Assembly (NCBI RefSeq): GCF_001189845.1
Contig: NZ_LFLZ01000001.1
Location: 62,001 to 126,000, forward strand
Direction of reading: 5' to 3'
Source: Bradyrhizobium tropiciagri
GTDB lineage: Bacteria > Pseudomonadota > Alphaproteobacteria > Rhizobiales > Xanthobacteraceae
DNA: 64,000 bases
Shown piece after piece: positions 9,365-18,926 of the stretch (positions are counted from its first letter, which is position 1; each line of letters starts with the position of its first letter). The translations under genes and the position numbers were made by a program. The notes beneath the pieces were generated by a model. That model saw only the letters and a program-made list of their open reading frames with translations, was not told where the DNA came from and ran no database searches.

Positions 9365-9896
9365 CCTCAAGGCAGCGTTTCTTGTGGGGGCGATCGCGAT
9401 GCTCGCGGCTGCTGCGCAGGCCGACGATCGCTATGGCATCGGGCGTCCGGCAACGCCCGCCGAGATCGCGGGCTGGAACATCGATATCGGCCGCGATGGC
9501 TCCAACCTGCCGCCGGGCAGCGGTAGTGTCGAGCGCGGCCGCACCGTGTTCGCCGAACAGTGCTCGGCGTGCCATGGCGACAACGGGCAGGGCGGCGTCG
9601 GCGACCGCCTGGTCGGCGGACAGGGCACGCTGGCCAGCCCAAAACCGATCCGCACCGTCGGCAGCTACTGGCCCTATGCCTCGACCCTGTTCGATTACAT
9701 CCGCCGCGCGATGCCGCAGAACGCGCCGCAGTCGCTGAGCAATGAGGACGTCTACGCGGTGTCCGCCTACATCCTCAGCCTCAACGGCGTCGTCCCCGCC
9801 AATGCCGTGCTCGACGCCAAGTCGCTCGCCGCGGTCAAGATGCCGAACCGCGACGGGTTCGTTTCCGACCCGCGGCCCGACGTGCATAACCACTGA
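9351..9896 (+). CDS. soxD: SoxD-like mono-heme cytochrome c
   Basis: This is a 181-residue exported protein with a cleavable signal (residues 1-24, ending AAAAQA). It has one c-type heme site, Cys71-x-x-Cys74-His75 (CSACHGDNGQGG). A likely axial Met lies in the C-terminal half (RAMPQNAPQ or VKMPNRDGF). The gene overlaps the soxC-like frame by 14 bases and would accept electrons from it in the periplasm. Classical SoxD is longer and di-heme, so this short form resembles cytochromes paired with orphan SoxC-type sulfite dehydrogenases. No other sox genes are in the window. Confidence 0.8.
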   Translation: MPRRNLKAAFLVGAIAMLAAAAQADDRYGIGRPATPAEIAGWNIDIGRDGSNLPPGSGSVERGRTVFAEQCSACHGDNGQGGVGDRLVGGQGTLASPKPIRTVGSYWPYASTLFDYIRRAMPQNAPQSLSNEDVYAVSAYILSLNGVVPANAVLDAKSLAAVKMPNRDGFVSDPRPDVHNH

Positions 9897-10032
9897 GTGG
9901 CGAGCCACAGCCGGCCGGCTCGCGGCATCGTGACGCCGTGGCCCCGTGCGCTGAAGATTGCCGTCCCCATATCCGTTAGGGGCGGCTCGGCCGGCCTTCG
10001 ACAGGTTTCCATTGATCGACAGGAGTGGTCGT

Positions 10033-10338
10033 ATGTCCGGATTGAGGGCGGTTGCAACCGCCATCGTGCTTGCAGGGATGACGTTTTCTCCGGTCGTTGC
10101 CCAGATTTCGGAGCCGGCGCTGTTTGACGCGCAAAATCCCGGGCGCAGCGCAATCAACGGCGGCGCCCTGACGCCATGGGGTGAGGCTCAGGCGGCGGGG
10201 CAACGCAGCGGCAACCCGGAGAACGCCTACGGCGCCATACCGCCGGCGCCGTCCTCGTCCTGTGCTCGCTACCGCTCGTTCGATCCGGCGTCCGGCACTT
10301 TCCTTGGCCGCGACGGCCGCCGCCATCCCTGCCAGTAG
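10033..10338 (+). CDS. Small secreted BA14K-like protein
   Basis: This 101-residue protein has a signal peptide (ATAIVLAGMTFSPVVAQ) and a C-terminal motif with two cysteines (SSCARYRSFDPASGTFLGRD, then a final HPC). That motif matches the end of BA14K-family proteins of Rhizobiales: Cys, an RYRSFDP block, SGT, and HPC. AGGAG lies seven bases before ATG 10033. BA14K proteins are immunoreactive or lectin-like periplasmic proteins in Brucella and relatives; the role here is unknown. Confidence 0.7.
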   Translation: MSGLRAVATAIVLAGMTFSPVVAQISEPALFDAQNPGRSAINGGALTPWGEAQAAGQRSGNPENAYGAIPPAPSSSCARYRSFDPASGTFLGRDGRRHPCQ

Positions 10339-10473
10339 GGCCCGCCACGCCGCTTGGCGGTGGATAAGCGCTCCGGCTATCGCGCGGCGTGCGAACGCCC
10401 GCGCGTCGAGCGCGTTATAGTTCGCCGATCGTGGCGGGTCCCGCTGGACCCGAGCGGCGGAGGGCCATTTGGC

Positions 10474-11985
10474 GTGACCGACATCCTGGCCAGTTTCTGG
10501 GATCGAAAATCGACCTCCGAACTGTTGCGGGAGGCGGCGCGCGCCGACGGCGACGCGGAGACGCCGGTCTTCAAACGCTCGCTCTCGGCGCTGCAACTGG
10601 TCACGCTCGGCATCGGCGGCATCATCGGCGCCGGCATCTTCGTGCTGACAGGACACGCGGCCGCCGCCAATGCCGGCCCCGCCGTCACGCTCTCCTTCAT
10701 GCTCGGCGCGGTCGCCTGCGCCTTCGCCGGCCTGTGCTACGCCGAGATGGCATCCACCGTGCCGATCTGCGGCAGCGCCTACACTTACGCATATGCCACG
10801 CTCGGCGAATTGATCGCCTGGATCATCGGCTGGGACCTGATCCTCGAATATGCCGTCGGTGCGATCGCGGTCTCGGTCGGATGGTCCGGCTATTTCGTCA
10901 GCTTCATGCGCGATTTCGGCATCAACCTGCCGCAGCAATTCACCTCGGCGCCGCTCGCCTACGACGTCAACACCGGGGCGTGGTCTTCGACCGGCGCGGT
11001 CATCAACATCCCGGCGATGGCGATCATCGCTTTCGTCACCACGCTGCTCGTGGTCGGCATTCGCGAGTCCGCGCGCTTCACCGGCTTCGTCGTCGTGGTG
11101 AAGCTCGTCGTCATCGCATTGTTTCTCGCCACCGCAGCCTCCTCGGTCTCGCTGGCGAACTGGGTGACGGCGGGCAATCCGGAGGGCGCGCTGATCCCGC
11201 CGAATGCCGGTCCCGGTGCGTTCGGCTGGTCCGGCGTGGTCCGCGGCGCGGCGGTGGTGTTCTTCGCCTATATCGGCTTCGATGCGATCTCGACCGCAGC
11301 GCAGGAAGCGAAGACGCCGGAGCGGGACATGCCGATCGGCATTCTCGGCTCGCTCGTGATCTGCGCCGCGCTCTATGTCGCGGTCGGCTTCGTGCTGACC
11401 GGCATCGTGCCGTACGACAAGCTCAGCGTGCCGGATCCGATCGCCGTCGGCATCGATGCGGTCGGCATCGGCTGGCTCGGTCCCTTCATCAAGCTCGGCA
11501 TCCTGTTCGGGCTGACATCGGTGATCCTCATCATGCTGCTGGCGCAGCCGCGGATCTTCCGCACCATGGCGCATGACGGCCTGCTGCCGGGCTTTGCCGC
11601 CAAGATCCATCCGCGCTTTCAGACCCCCCATGTCTCGACCATCTTCGCCGGCACCGTCGCCGCCATTCTCGGCGGGCTGCTGCCGATCGGGCTGGTCGGC
11701 GAGCTCGTCTCGATCGGCACGCTGTTCGCATTCACCGTAGTCTCGATCGGAACGCTGGTGCTGCGCATCCGCGATCCGCAATTGCCGCGCCCGTTCAAGG
11801 CTCCGGCAATCTGGCTGGTGGCCCCGGCTGCCGCCGGAACCTCGCTATTCCTGATGTTCGGCCTGCCGCTAGACACCTGGATCAGGCTCGCGGTGTGGCT
11901 CGTGATCGGGCTGGTGATCTATGCGGCCTATGGCAGACGCCACAGCCGGCTGCGGGCGGGCGGTGAGAGGGTCGCGGGCCTATAG
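10474..11985 (+). CDS. APC-family amino acid permease
   Basis: This integral membrane protein of 503 residues has about twelve hydrophobic helices. The first helix carries the glycine-rich APC signature ([15 protein letters not shown]). The conserved [20 protein letters not shown] of cationic amino acid transporter-like (YfnA/CAT) permeases lies in the middle. Start GTG 10474 is supported by GGAGGG nine bases upstream. It imports or exchanges amino acids across the inner membrane; which ones is not evident. It stands alone, although the next gene, a periplasmic gamma-glutamyltransferase, releases amino acids and could supply it. Confidence 0.88.
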   Translation: MTDILASFWDRKSTSELLREAARADGDAETPVFKRSLSALQLVTLGIGGIIGAGIFVLTGHAAAANAGPAVTLSFMLGAVACAFAGLCYAEMASTVPICGSAYTYAYATLGELIAWIIGWDLILEYAVGAIAVSVGWSGYFVSFMRDFGINLPQQFTSAPLAYDVNTGAWSSTGAVINIPAMAIIAFVTTLLVVGIRESARFTGFVVVVKLVVIALFLATAASSVSLANWVTAGNPEGALIPPNAGPGAFGWSGVVRGAAVVFFAYIGFDAISTAAQEAKTPERDMPIGILGSLVICAALYVAVGFVLTGIVPYDKLSVPDPIAVGIDAVGIGWLGPFIKLGILFGLTSVILIMLLAQPRIFRTMAHDGLLPGFAAKIHPRFQTPHVSTIFAGTVAAILGGLLPIGLVGELVSIGTLFAFTVVSIGTLVLRIRDPQLPRPFKAPAIWLVAPAAAGTSLFLMFGLPLDTWIRLAVWLVIGLVIYAAYGRRHSRLRAGGERVAGL

Positions 11986-12068
11986 TGCGCACGCGAGCGG
12001 CCTGCTAGGTTTGCGCGCTAAGATCGCATCAGAGCCGCGACAGTCGGCGTAAGTCCCGGGAGGCTTCC

Positions 12069-13804
12069 ATGCAAAATTCAACGGTGCGCGCGCGGTGGAT
12101 CGTGGCCGCGATCATTTCGATCGGCATCGCGTCGGCTGCTCTCGTGCGCGCCGCATCGGTTGCGCCGGTCGCCGCCGAGAACGGCATGGTGGTCTCCGCG
12201 CAGCATCTCGCGACGCAGGTCGGCATCGAGGTGTTGAAGCGCGGCGGCAACGCGATCGATGCGGCGGTTGCCGTCGGTTACGCGCTTGCGGTGGTCTATC
12301 CCGCCGCCGGCAATCTCGGTGGCGGCGGCTTCATGACCATCCAGCTTGCCGACGGCCGCAAGACCTTCCTGGATTTCCGCGAAACTGCACCGAAGGGTGC
12401 CACCGCCAACATGTATCTCGACAAGGACGGCGGCGTCATTGCCGGCCTGTCGACCAAGGGGCATCTCGCCGTCGGCGTGCCGGGCTCGGTGGCCGGCATG
12501 GAATATGCGCGCGAGAAGTACGGCACGTTGAAGCGCGCGGATGTGATCGCGCCGGCGCTGCAACTCGCCGAGGACGGCTTCCTGCTGGACCAGGGCGACA
12601 TCAGCATGTTCCAGACTGCGACCAAGGATTTTCAGGACGATCCGGCCTCGGCCGCGATCTTCCTCAACAACGGTAAGCCGTTCCAGGTCGCGAGCGGCTG
12701 ATGCAGCACGAGCTCGCCGAGACGCTGCGCGAGATCAGCAAGCGCGGCACCGATGGTTTCTACAAGGGGTGGGTGGGGGCGGCCATCGTCGCCTCGAGCC
12801 AGGCCGGCAAGGGCCTGCTCACCCAGGAGGACCTCGACAATTACAAAGTCCGTGAGCTCGCGCCGGTCGAATGCGACTATCGCGGCTATCACGTGGTCTC
12901 GGCGCCGCCGCCAAGCTCCGGTGGCGTTGTGATCTGCGAGGTGCTGAACATCCTCGAGGGCTACCCGCTGAAGGAGCTCGGCTACCATTCCGCGCAGGCG
13001 GTGCACTACCAGATCGAGGCGATGCGCCATGCCTATGTCGATCGCAACAGCTATCTCGGCGACCCCGACTTCGTGAAGAACCCGCTCGAGCGCCTGCTCG
13101 ACAAGAATTACGCCGCGAAGATCCGCGCCGCGATCGACCCGGCCAAGGCCGGCGTGTCCAAGGACATCAAGCCCGGCGTGCCGCCGCACGAAGGCAGCAA
13201 CACCACGCATTATTCGATCGCCGACAAGGACGGCAACGCGGTGTCGGTCACCTACACGCTCAACGATTGGTTCGGCGCCAAGGTGACCGCGGCCAAGACC
13301 GGCGTGCTCCTGAACGACGAGATGGACGACTTCACCGCCAAGGTCGGCGTGCCGAATCTGTATGGCCTGGTGCAGGGCGAAGCCAATGCGATCGTCCCGG
13401 GCAAGCGCCCGCTGTCCTCGATGAGCCCGACCATCGTCACCAAGGACGGCAAGCCGGTCATGGTGGTGGGCACGCCCGGCGGCAGCCGCATCATCACGGC
13501 CGTGCTGCTGACGATGATCAACGCCATCGACTACGGCATGAACGCGCAGGAGGCCATCGACATGCCGCGCTTCCACCAGCAATGGCTTCCGGAGGCCACC
13601 AATCTCGAGGATTACACGCTGTCGCCGGATACGCGGAAGATGCTGGAAGGGATGGGCCACAAATTCGGCCCGCCGCAGCCGGCCAACCACCTCGCGGTGA
13701 TCGTCGTCGGCGCGCCATCGCTAGGCGGCGAGCCGGTCGGCAACAACCGCTTCTACGGCGCAAACGACCCGCGCCGCAATTCAGGGCTGGCGGCCGGCTA
13801 CTGA
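12069..13804 (+). pseudogene. ggt: Gamma-glutamyltransferase, split by a single-base frameshift
   Basis: The first frame (12069-12701) has a signal peptide and the GGT large-subunit start (VLKRGGNAIDAAVAVGYAL, GGGGFM). The second frame (12701-13804) carries the rest, including the autoprocessing site NTTHYS, whose Thr becomes the catalytic nucleophile, and PLSSMSPTIV. The break at 12689-12692 is cured by one base, giving PFQV-x-ERLMQHEL as in the family. Stop and restart overlap as TGATG, so reinitiation could make two polypeptides, but the split falls inside the large subunit. GGT hydrolyses gamma-glutamyl bonds of glutathione in the periplasm and transfers the glutamyl group. Confidence 0.88.
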
Positions 13805-13852
13805 TCGCGCGGCGGCGGCCGGGCAGGGCGCGCCGCCCCGGTCGATCTTGCC

Positions 13853-14281
13853 TCAGGCGACGGCGCTCGATCTGCCGTCGTCGTGCCCGCCGGTCAGCAG
13901 CAAGCGCCGGCGGATCGCGTCCTCGATCAGAGCCAGCGATTGCCTGGCTTCGCGTGCCTCGGCTTCGGCGGCCTGGGCGCGGAATTCGGCGGCATCGAGC
14001 TGCTCCTGCTGGGACTCGATACGCCGTCGGGCCTCCTCAAGTGCCCGGGACGCGTCCCTCAGCTTGCGCTCGGTGGCGGCGATGATTTCGAGCTGCGCCT
14101 GTTCGGCGGCCTCGGCGCGGGCCTCGCCGGCGCGGGCCCTGTCCTCGATGCTGCGGAACAGATCCGCCGCCTGATAAACGAGGTCCAAGGCCTCGGTGCC
14201 CATCGCCGATGTGGGTGGTTTCGGAAATCCAACGATATTCGGGTCGACGGCAAACGGCCGTTTAAATCCGCGCAGTGCCAT
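13853..14281 (-). CDS. Coiled-coil protein of unknown function
   Basis: This 142-residue soluble protein starts at ATG 14281. Residues about 40-125 are almost uninterrupted heptad-rich helix dominated by Ala, Glu, Arg and Gln, predicting a long coiled coil. The N-terminus (GFKRPFAVDPNIVGFPKPP) is proline-rich and looks like a conserved docking peptide. No enzymatic motif is present. It points toward ggt on the other strand. I do not recognise a named family. Confidence 0.65.
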   Translation of the reverse strand: MALRGFKRPFAVDPNIVGFPKPPTSAMGTEALDLVYQAADLFRSIEDRARAGEARAEAAEQAQLEIIAATERKLRDASRALEEARRRIESQQEQLDAAEFRAQAAEAEAREARQSLALIEDAIRRRLLLTGGHDDGRSSAVA

Positions 14282-14755
14282 GCAAGTCAGCCCCTCGCGA
14301 GTCGCGTGTATCCCAACAACTTGGGGTAGTTATAGTTAATGGGGCGTTAATCGGGTGGGCCGGCCGGCACTGTCCACCGGTTTCTGATACCGCAATCCCC
14401 GTAGCGGCAGCCGGGTAGTGGAAGCGGTGGGCTGGACCTGCGCTTTTCTTTCGCGGCGGGCTCACCGCGCAAGCGCCGCGATTGCAGGCTGGAGCACCGC
14501 TCGGCGATGGCGCGGGCGAATCGAGGGACGGAGGCTTGAGGGCCGATGCCGTCCTGCGGAGCATCCCCGGGGTCGGGGACAGCTGATTTGGCTGCGCGCG
14601 CGACCCGGGCTCTATGGCATAAGTTTGACGTCTGATCCGCTTTAATTCTCCCGTGTTGAATTGCAGGTCCATGGTGCGACCGATATACCGGGCGGCCTAA
14701 GTGGCACGCAGCGCACTCAGAACGAGCGACGTATTCGCCACGGAAAATCTGGTCG
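14282..14755. other. 474-base intergenic region upstream of PBP1A
   Basis: This region separates the divergent coiled-coil gene and the PBP1A gene. No convincing coding frame, tRNA or repeat is seen. A TTGACG at 14625-14630 lacks a -10 at acceptable spacing. An AT-rich patch around 14325-14350 may be the promoter of the coiled-coil gene. Confidence 0.4.
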
Positions 14756-17251
14756 ATGAAATTTCTGTTGCGGTTCTTCGGGTTCCTGTTCACCGCAGGA
14801 ACCATCCTGTTCCTGGCCGGTCTGGCCGCGGTCGCAGGACTGTTCTGGCATTTTTCCAAGGACCTGCCCGACTATTCGCAGCTCCAGAACTACGAGCCGC
14901 CGGTGATGACCCGCGTGCACGCGGCGGATGGATCGCTGCTCGGCGAGTTCGCCAAGGAGCGGCGGCTCTATCTGCCGATCCAGGCCGTGCCGAAGCTCGT
15001 GATCAACGCCTTCCTCGCGGCCGAGGACAAGAATTTCTACGAGCACGGCGGCGTCGACTACACCGGCATGGCGCGCGCCGGCGTCGCCTACATCCAGAAC
15101 TTCGGTTCCAACCGCCGTCCGCAGGGTGCCTCGACGATCACCCAGCAGGTCGCCAAGAACTTCCTTCTGACCAACGAGGTGTCGTTCACCCGCAAGATCA
15201 AGGAAGCCCTGCTGGCGATGCGAATCGAGCGGACCTATTCCAAGGACAAGATCCTCGAGCTCTATCTCAACGAAATCTATCTCGGCCTCGGCGCCTACGG
15301 CATCGCGGCGGCGTCGCTGGTCTATTTCGACAAGTCCGTCAATGAACTGACCGTTGCCGAGGCGGCCTACCTGGCCGCGCTGCCGAAAATGCCGGCCAGC
15401 CTGCATCCGGTGCGCAACCATGCGCGCGCCGTCGAGCGCCGCAACTATGTGATCGACCGCCTGCAGGAGAACGGCTGGATCACTGCTGCCGACGCCGACA
15501 AAGCGCGCAAGGACCCGCTGGCCGTCACCAACCGCAGCAACGGCGCTCACACCTTCGCCGGCGAATATTTCTCGGAAGAAGTCCGCCGCGACATCTTCGA
15601 GCGCTATGGCGAGAAGAAGCTCTACGAGGGCGGCCTGTCGGTGCGCACCACGCTGGATCCCAAGATCCAGGTGATGGCGCGCAAGAGCATGGTGGCGGGG
15701 CTCGTGAACTATGACGAGCAGCAGGGCTATCGCGGCGCAATCCAGAAGCTCGACCTCACCAGTGACTGGGGTGTGCCGCTCGCCGAGATCAAGTCGCTCT
15801 CGGACATCTCGCCGTGGCGGATGGCGGTGGTGCTGGAGAGCAACGACCAGTCGGCGCGGATCGGCTTCCAGCCCGGCCGCGAACTCGGCGGCGCCATCAG
15901 CAAGCAGCGCGAGACCGGCATCGTCACGCTGGAAGGCGTGCGATGGGCGCGGGCACTGTCCGGCCCGTACAAGGGCAAGACGCCGACATCGGTGGCGCAG
16001 GTGCTGCAGCCCGGCGACGTGATCTATGCCGATCCGCTGTTCACCAAGGACGGCAAGGCTGTCGAAGGCCAGTACCGGCTGCGCCAGGTTCCCGAATTGT
16101 CGGGCGCGATGGTGGCGATGGATCCGCACACCGGCCGTGTGCTGGCGATGGTCGGCGGCTTCTCGTTCGACCAGAGCCAGTTCAACCGCGCGACGCAGGC
16201 CTACCGGCAGCCCGGCTCGACCTTCAAGCCGATCGTCTATTCGACGGCGCTCGACAACGGCTACACCGGGTCGAGCGTGCTGATGGACGCGCCGATCGAG
16301 ATCGATCAGGGGCAGGGCAACATCTGGCGCCCGGAAAACTTCGATGCCGGCAAGTATATGGGACCGATGACCCTGCGTAACGCGCTGCGGCTATCGCGCA
16401 ACACGGTGACCGTGCGGCTCGCGCAGGAGATCGGCATGCCGCTGATCAGCGAATACGCCAAGCGCTATGGTGTCTATGACGAGCTGCCGAACTATCTCGC
16501 CTATTCGCTCGGCGCCGGCGAGACCACGGTGATGCGGATGGCCACGGCCTATTCGATGATCGCCAATGGCGGCGTCCGCGTGAAGCCGACCCTGATCGAC
16601 CGCATCCAGGATCGCTACGGCCACACCATCTTCAGGCACGACCAGCGCGAATGCCGCGGCTGCGACGCGCCGGAAGGCTGGAAGAACCAGCCCGAGCCGC
16701 AACTCGTCGACCGACGCGAACGGGTGCTCGACGCGATGACCGCCTACCAGATCACCTCGCTGATGGAAGGCGTGATTCAGGCCGGTACCGGCACCGCGCT
16801 GAAGGACGTCGGCAAGCCGCTCGCCGGCAAGACCGGCACCTCGAATGAGGCCAAGGACCTCTGGTTCGTCGGCTTCTCGCCGGACCTCGTGGTCGGCCTC
16901 TATGTCGGCTACGACAAGCCGCGTTCGCTCGGCCGCAACGCGCAGGCCGGCCATACCGCCGCGCCGATCGCGCGCGACTTCCTGAAGCTCGCGCTCGCCG
17001 ACAAGCCCGCCACTCCGTTCAAGCAGCCGGTCGGCATCCGGCTGGTCCTGGTCGATGCCAAGTCCGGCCTGCGTGCCACGCCCGGTCAGAACCGGGGCGT
17101 GGTGCTCGAAGCCTTCAAGCCGGGCCAGGCGCCGCCGTATTATGATCCGACGCTGGTCGCCGGCACCGACGTGATCGACGGGACCCAGCAGGCGATCCCG
17201 CCGGACGCCGATCGCGCCGTGATGCGGTCAGGGACCGGCGGGCTGTACTGA
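14756..17251 (+). CDS. mrcA: Penicillin-binding protein 1A (bifunctional class A PBP)
   Basis: The 831-residue protein has an N-terminal membrane anchor (residues 5-33). The GT51 transglycosylase follows, with catalytic Glu90 in LAAEDKNFYEHGG and the STITQQVAKN motif. An OB-like insertion precedes the transpeptidase. The transpeptidase motifs are SxxK (Ser488-Lys491, QPGSTFKP), SxN (Ser547-Asn549) and KTG (692-694, GKTGTSNEAKD). The enzyme polymerises lipid II and cross-links peptidoglycan in the periplasm. Length and motif spacing match alphaproteobacterial PBP1A. It is transcribed alone. Confidence in function is very high. Confidence 0.97.
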   Translation: MKFLLRFFGFLFTAGTILFLAGLAAVAGLFWHFSKDLPDYSQLQNYEPPVMTRVHAADGSLLGEFAKERRLYLPIQAVPKLVINAFLAAEDKNFYEHGGVDYTGMARAGVAYIQNFGSNRRPQGASTITQQVAKNFLLTNEVSFTRKIKEALLAMRIERTYSKDKILELYLNEIYLGLGAYGIAAASLVYFDKSVNELTVAEAAYLAALPKMPASLHPVRNHARAVERRNYVIDRLQENGWITAADADKARKDPLAVTNRSNGAHTFAGEYFSEEVRRDIFERYGEKKLYEGGLSVRTTLDPKIQVMARKSMVAGLVNYDEQQGYRGAIQKLDLTSDWGVPLAEIKSLSDISPWRMAVVLESNDQSARIGFQPGRELGGAISKQRETGIVTLEGVRWARALSGPYKGKTPTSVAQVLQPGDVIYADPLFTKDGKAVEGQYRLRQVPELSGAMVAMDPHTGRVLAMVGGFSFDQSQFNRATQAYRQPGSTFKPIVYSTALDNGYTGSSVLMDAPIEIDQGQGNIWRPENFDAGKYMGPMTLRNALRLSRNTVTVRLAQEIGMPLISEYAKRYGVYDELPNYLAYSLGAGETTVMRMATAYSMIANGGVRVKPTLIDRIQDRYGHTIFRHDQRECRGCDAPEGWKNQPEPQLVDRRERVLDAMTAYQITSLMEGVIQAGTGTALKDVGKPLAGKTGTSNEAKDLWFVGFSPDLVVGLYVGYDKPRSLGRNAQAGHTAAPIARDFLKLALADKPATPFKQPVGIRLVLVDAKSGLRATPGQNRGVVLEAFKPGQAPPYYDPTLVAGTDVIDGTQQAIPPDADRAVMRSGTGGLY

Positions 17252-17468
17252 CGCCTGGCCGGCAGGGAATCCGCCAACTGCCTTCTGTTCAGTCTCTTGC
17301 ACCGCCGTGGCAACGCGGCGGTGCGGCGCTTTGTCAGGGCGCGCCATGCCGCCGAAGTTGAACGTGCCGCCCGCGGCGCCGACTCAACATTGAGCCCTCG
17401 GAGAAGCAGGAAACGCGGCGTTCACGTTGCGTCGAAGGCATCGGGCGCGTGTTAGGCCGCGAATCGCA

Positions 17469-17669
17469 ATGATCAAGGCGCTGGTTGCTGTAGTTCGGGT
17501 GATTTGGACCGTTGTCGTGGTTGGCGCGGCAACCCTGATGGGCGCGGTCCTTGGATGGGGGTGGCACGGCTGGATTGGTGCCATCGCGCTCGGGACCGTC
17601 GGATTTGGCCTTGGAGCCCTGCTTGCAGCCAATCCTGAGCTGCTCCTTGGAGCACTCGCCGAAATGTAA
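17469..17669 (+). CDS. Small hydrophobic protein (66 aa)
   Basis: This 66-residue frame is almost entirely hydrophobic, with two segments (about residues 4-28 and 33-55) joined by WGWHGW and glycine-rich helices. The composition predicts a small inner-membrane protein. No strong ribosome-binding site precedes ATG 17469, and the reverse frames are also open, so coding status is uncertain. No family recognised. Confidence 0.4.
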   Translation: MIKALVAVVRVIWTVVVVGAATLMGAVLGWGWHGWIGAIALGTVGFGLGALLAANPELLLGALAEM

Positions 17670-17694
17670 CGGCCGACGGGCCGGCAACTTTCAC

Positions 17695-17774
17695 GCCAAA
17701 TCAGCGCCATCAATGCTTGCCAAGCGTGGGACCAAGCGAGTAGAAGATCGCTCTCGCGCGGGCGCTGATTTGGC
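17695..17774. repeat. 14-bp perfect inverted repeat upstream of tRNA-Gln
   Basis: GCCAAATCAGCGCC (17695-17708) is repeated exactly in reverse complement at 17761-17774, with 52 bases between. Arms this long are unlikely by chance. It may fold as a structured RNA or be a relic of a small mobile element beside the tRNA gene. Confidence 0.5.
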
Positions 17775-17840
17775 AGGTGAACCCGCTGCACCGAGATGTC
17801 CAGTCATCCAGCTAAGCTGTTGATACCACGGACAATTCTT

Positions 17841-17914
17841 GGGGAATGGTGTAACGGTAGCACAACAGACTCTGACTCTGTTTGTCTTGGTTCGAATCCA
17901 GGTTCCCCAGCCAA
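17841..17914 (+). tRNA. tRNA-Gln (anticodon CUG)
   Basis: A 74-base cloverleaf is readable. The acceptor TGGGGAA pairs with TTCCCCA, the D-stem is GTG/CAC, and the anticodon stem ACAGA/TCTGT encloses the loop CTCTGAC. The T-arm contains GGTTCGAATCC. The 3' CCA is encoded (17912-17914) after discriminator G. The anticodon CTG reads CAG glutamine codons. Confidence 0.96.
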
Positions 17915-18009
17915 TCTGCCTTGGTGGCGAAGCCATCCTCCAAAATTCAGATGATTGCCTGTTGCAGCTTGCTCCGGAGGGACGGGCATGGCCGCGACAC
18001 GGCATCGAG

Positions 18010-18035
18010 GGTGGAATAGCGCGGCGTATTCCACC
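18010..18035. repeat. 9-bp stem hairpin downstream of tRNA-Gln
   Basis: GGTGGAATA (18010-18018) and TATTCCACC (18027-18035) form a perfect stem with an 8-base loop. It resembles other small hairpins in the window built around GGTGGA/TCCACC (30708-30733). No T-run follows on the + strand. Confidence 0.45.
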
Positions 18036-18083
18036 ATGGTCTCGCGCGCATGATGCGGCCTGTTGCGACAGAGGTTTAAGGTG

Positions 18084-18491
18084 ATGGACGAGATTGTATA
18101 TGCCCGCGAAGCGTCGATCGGCGTCGACGAGTTCATCGAGGTGCTGCGCCAGTCGGGGCTCGGCGAGCGGCGTCCGCTGGCGGATACCGAGCGGATGGCG
18201 CGCATGATCGCCAATGCCAACCTGATCGTGACGGCGCGCAAGGCGCACCGGCTCGTCGGCGTCTCGCGCGCGCTGACCGATTTCGCCTATTGCTGCTATC
18301 TGTCAGACCTTGCGGTCGATCGAGCGTATCAGGGGCACGGCATCGGCAAGCGCCTGATCGCGGAAACGCGGCGCCACGCCGGACCTGAATCGATGTGTTT
18401 GTTGCTGTCGGCGCCGGACTCGATGAGCTTCTACAAGACGATCGGCATGCCGCAGGCCGACAACGCGTTCCTCTACAAGCGGGAGTGCTAG
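18084..18491 (+). CDS. GNAT-family N-acetyltransferase
   Basis: This compact protein of about 135 residues has the GNAT fold. The core strand LVGVSRALTDFAYCCYLSD is followed by the acetyl-CoA pyrophosphate loop (YQGHGIGKRLI, Q/RxxGxG/A). The C-terminal half (FYKTIGM) completes the fold. ATG 18084 has GAGG nine bases upstream. It transfers an acetyl group from acetyl-CoA to an unknown amine substrate. Its stop overlaps by four bases the stop of the opposing gene, a tail-to-tail arrangement. Confidence 0.85.
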   Translation: MDEIVYAREASIGVDEFIEVLRQSGLGERRPLADTERMARMIANANLIVTARKAHRLVGVSRALTDFAYCCYLSDLAVDRAYQGHGIGKRLIAETRRHAGPESMCLLLSAPDSMSFYKTIGMPQADNAFLYKREC

Positions 18492-18844
18492 CGAGCCGCG
18501 CCTTGCTGCTGGCCGGCAGGCGGGCGCAGCGGCTCGAGCGCGGGCACCGGCTCGTCGGCACGCTCGCGCGTCGTGCGAATGCGCTTTGCGTCGGTGGTGG
18601 TGGGTTGGCGCGTCGTGCGAACGTGCTTCACGTCGCTGTCGGGCAGCGCCTTGCCGATATACGGGGTCGATGGCGATCCGCGGTCGGTTTGTTCGTTGCG
18701 CGGCCGCACCTTCACGTCGTGCACCTTAGGCTGGCCCGTCGATGCCGCAGGCGGCGGCAGCGGCTCTGCGACGGAGGGCGTGCCTGATATCGCAAACAGG
18801 ATTGCGATCAGCCGAAGGCGATTGTGACCCGATCTGCGCATCAT
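18488..18844 (-). CDS. Hypothetical secreted proline-rich protein
   Basis: This 118-residue protein has a signal-like N-terminus (basic MRRSGHNRLR, then LIAILFAISGTPSVA). The mature part is hydrophilic, rich in Pro, Arg and Thr, and probably disordered. It contains a loose internal repeat: VKVRPRNEQTD, VKHVRTTRQPT and AKRIRTTRERA. No family recognised. It ends four bases into the acetyltransferase gene on the other strand. Real coding is likely because of the signal peptide, but not certain. Confidence 0.55.
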   Translation of the reverse strand: MMRRSGHNRLRLIAILFAISGTPSVAEPLPPPAASTGQPKVHDVKVRPRNEQTDRGSPSTPYIGKALPDSDVKHVRTTRQPTTTDAKRIRTTRERADEPVPALEPLRPPAGQQQGAAR

Positions 18845-18926
18845 GCTCTACCGTCGCTGCCGCTGTTTGCAGCTGTCGCCGCAGACTAGACCAGCCTGCG
18901 CGGGTCAGGAAGTGGCTCGCGCGGCG

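Noticed and set aside
9976..11781. 601-codon open frame on the - strand
   Set aside because: Antisense to the APC permease, whose helices and glycine signature are unmistakable; the - frame is charged low-complexity sequence.
14620..14660. TTGACG as a -35 box for the PBP1A gene
   Set aside because: No acceptable -10 at 16-18 bases; kept only as a remark in the intergenic entry.
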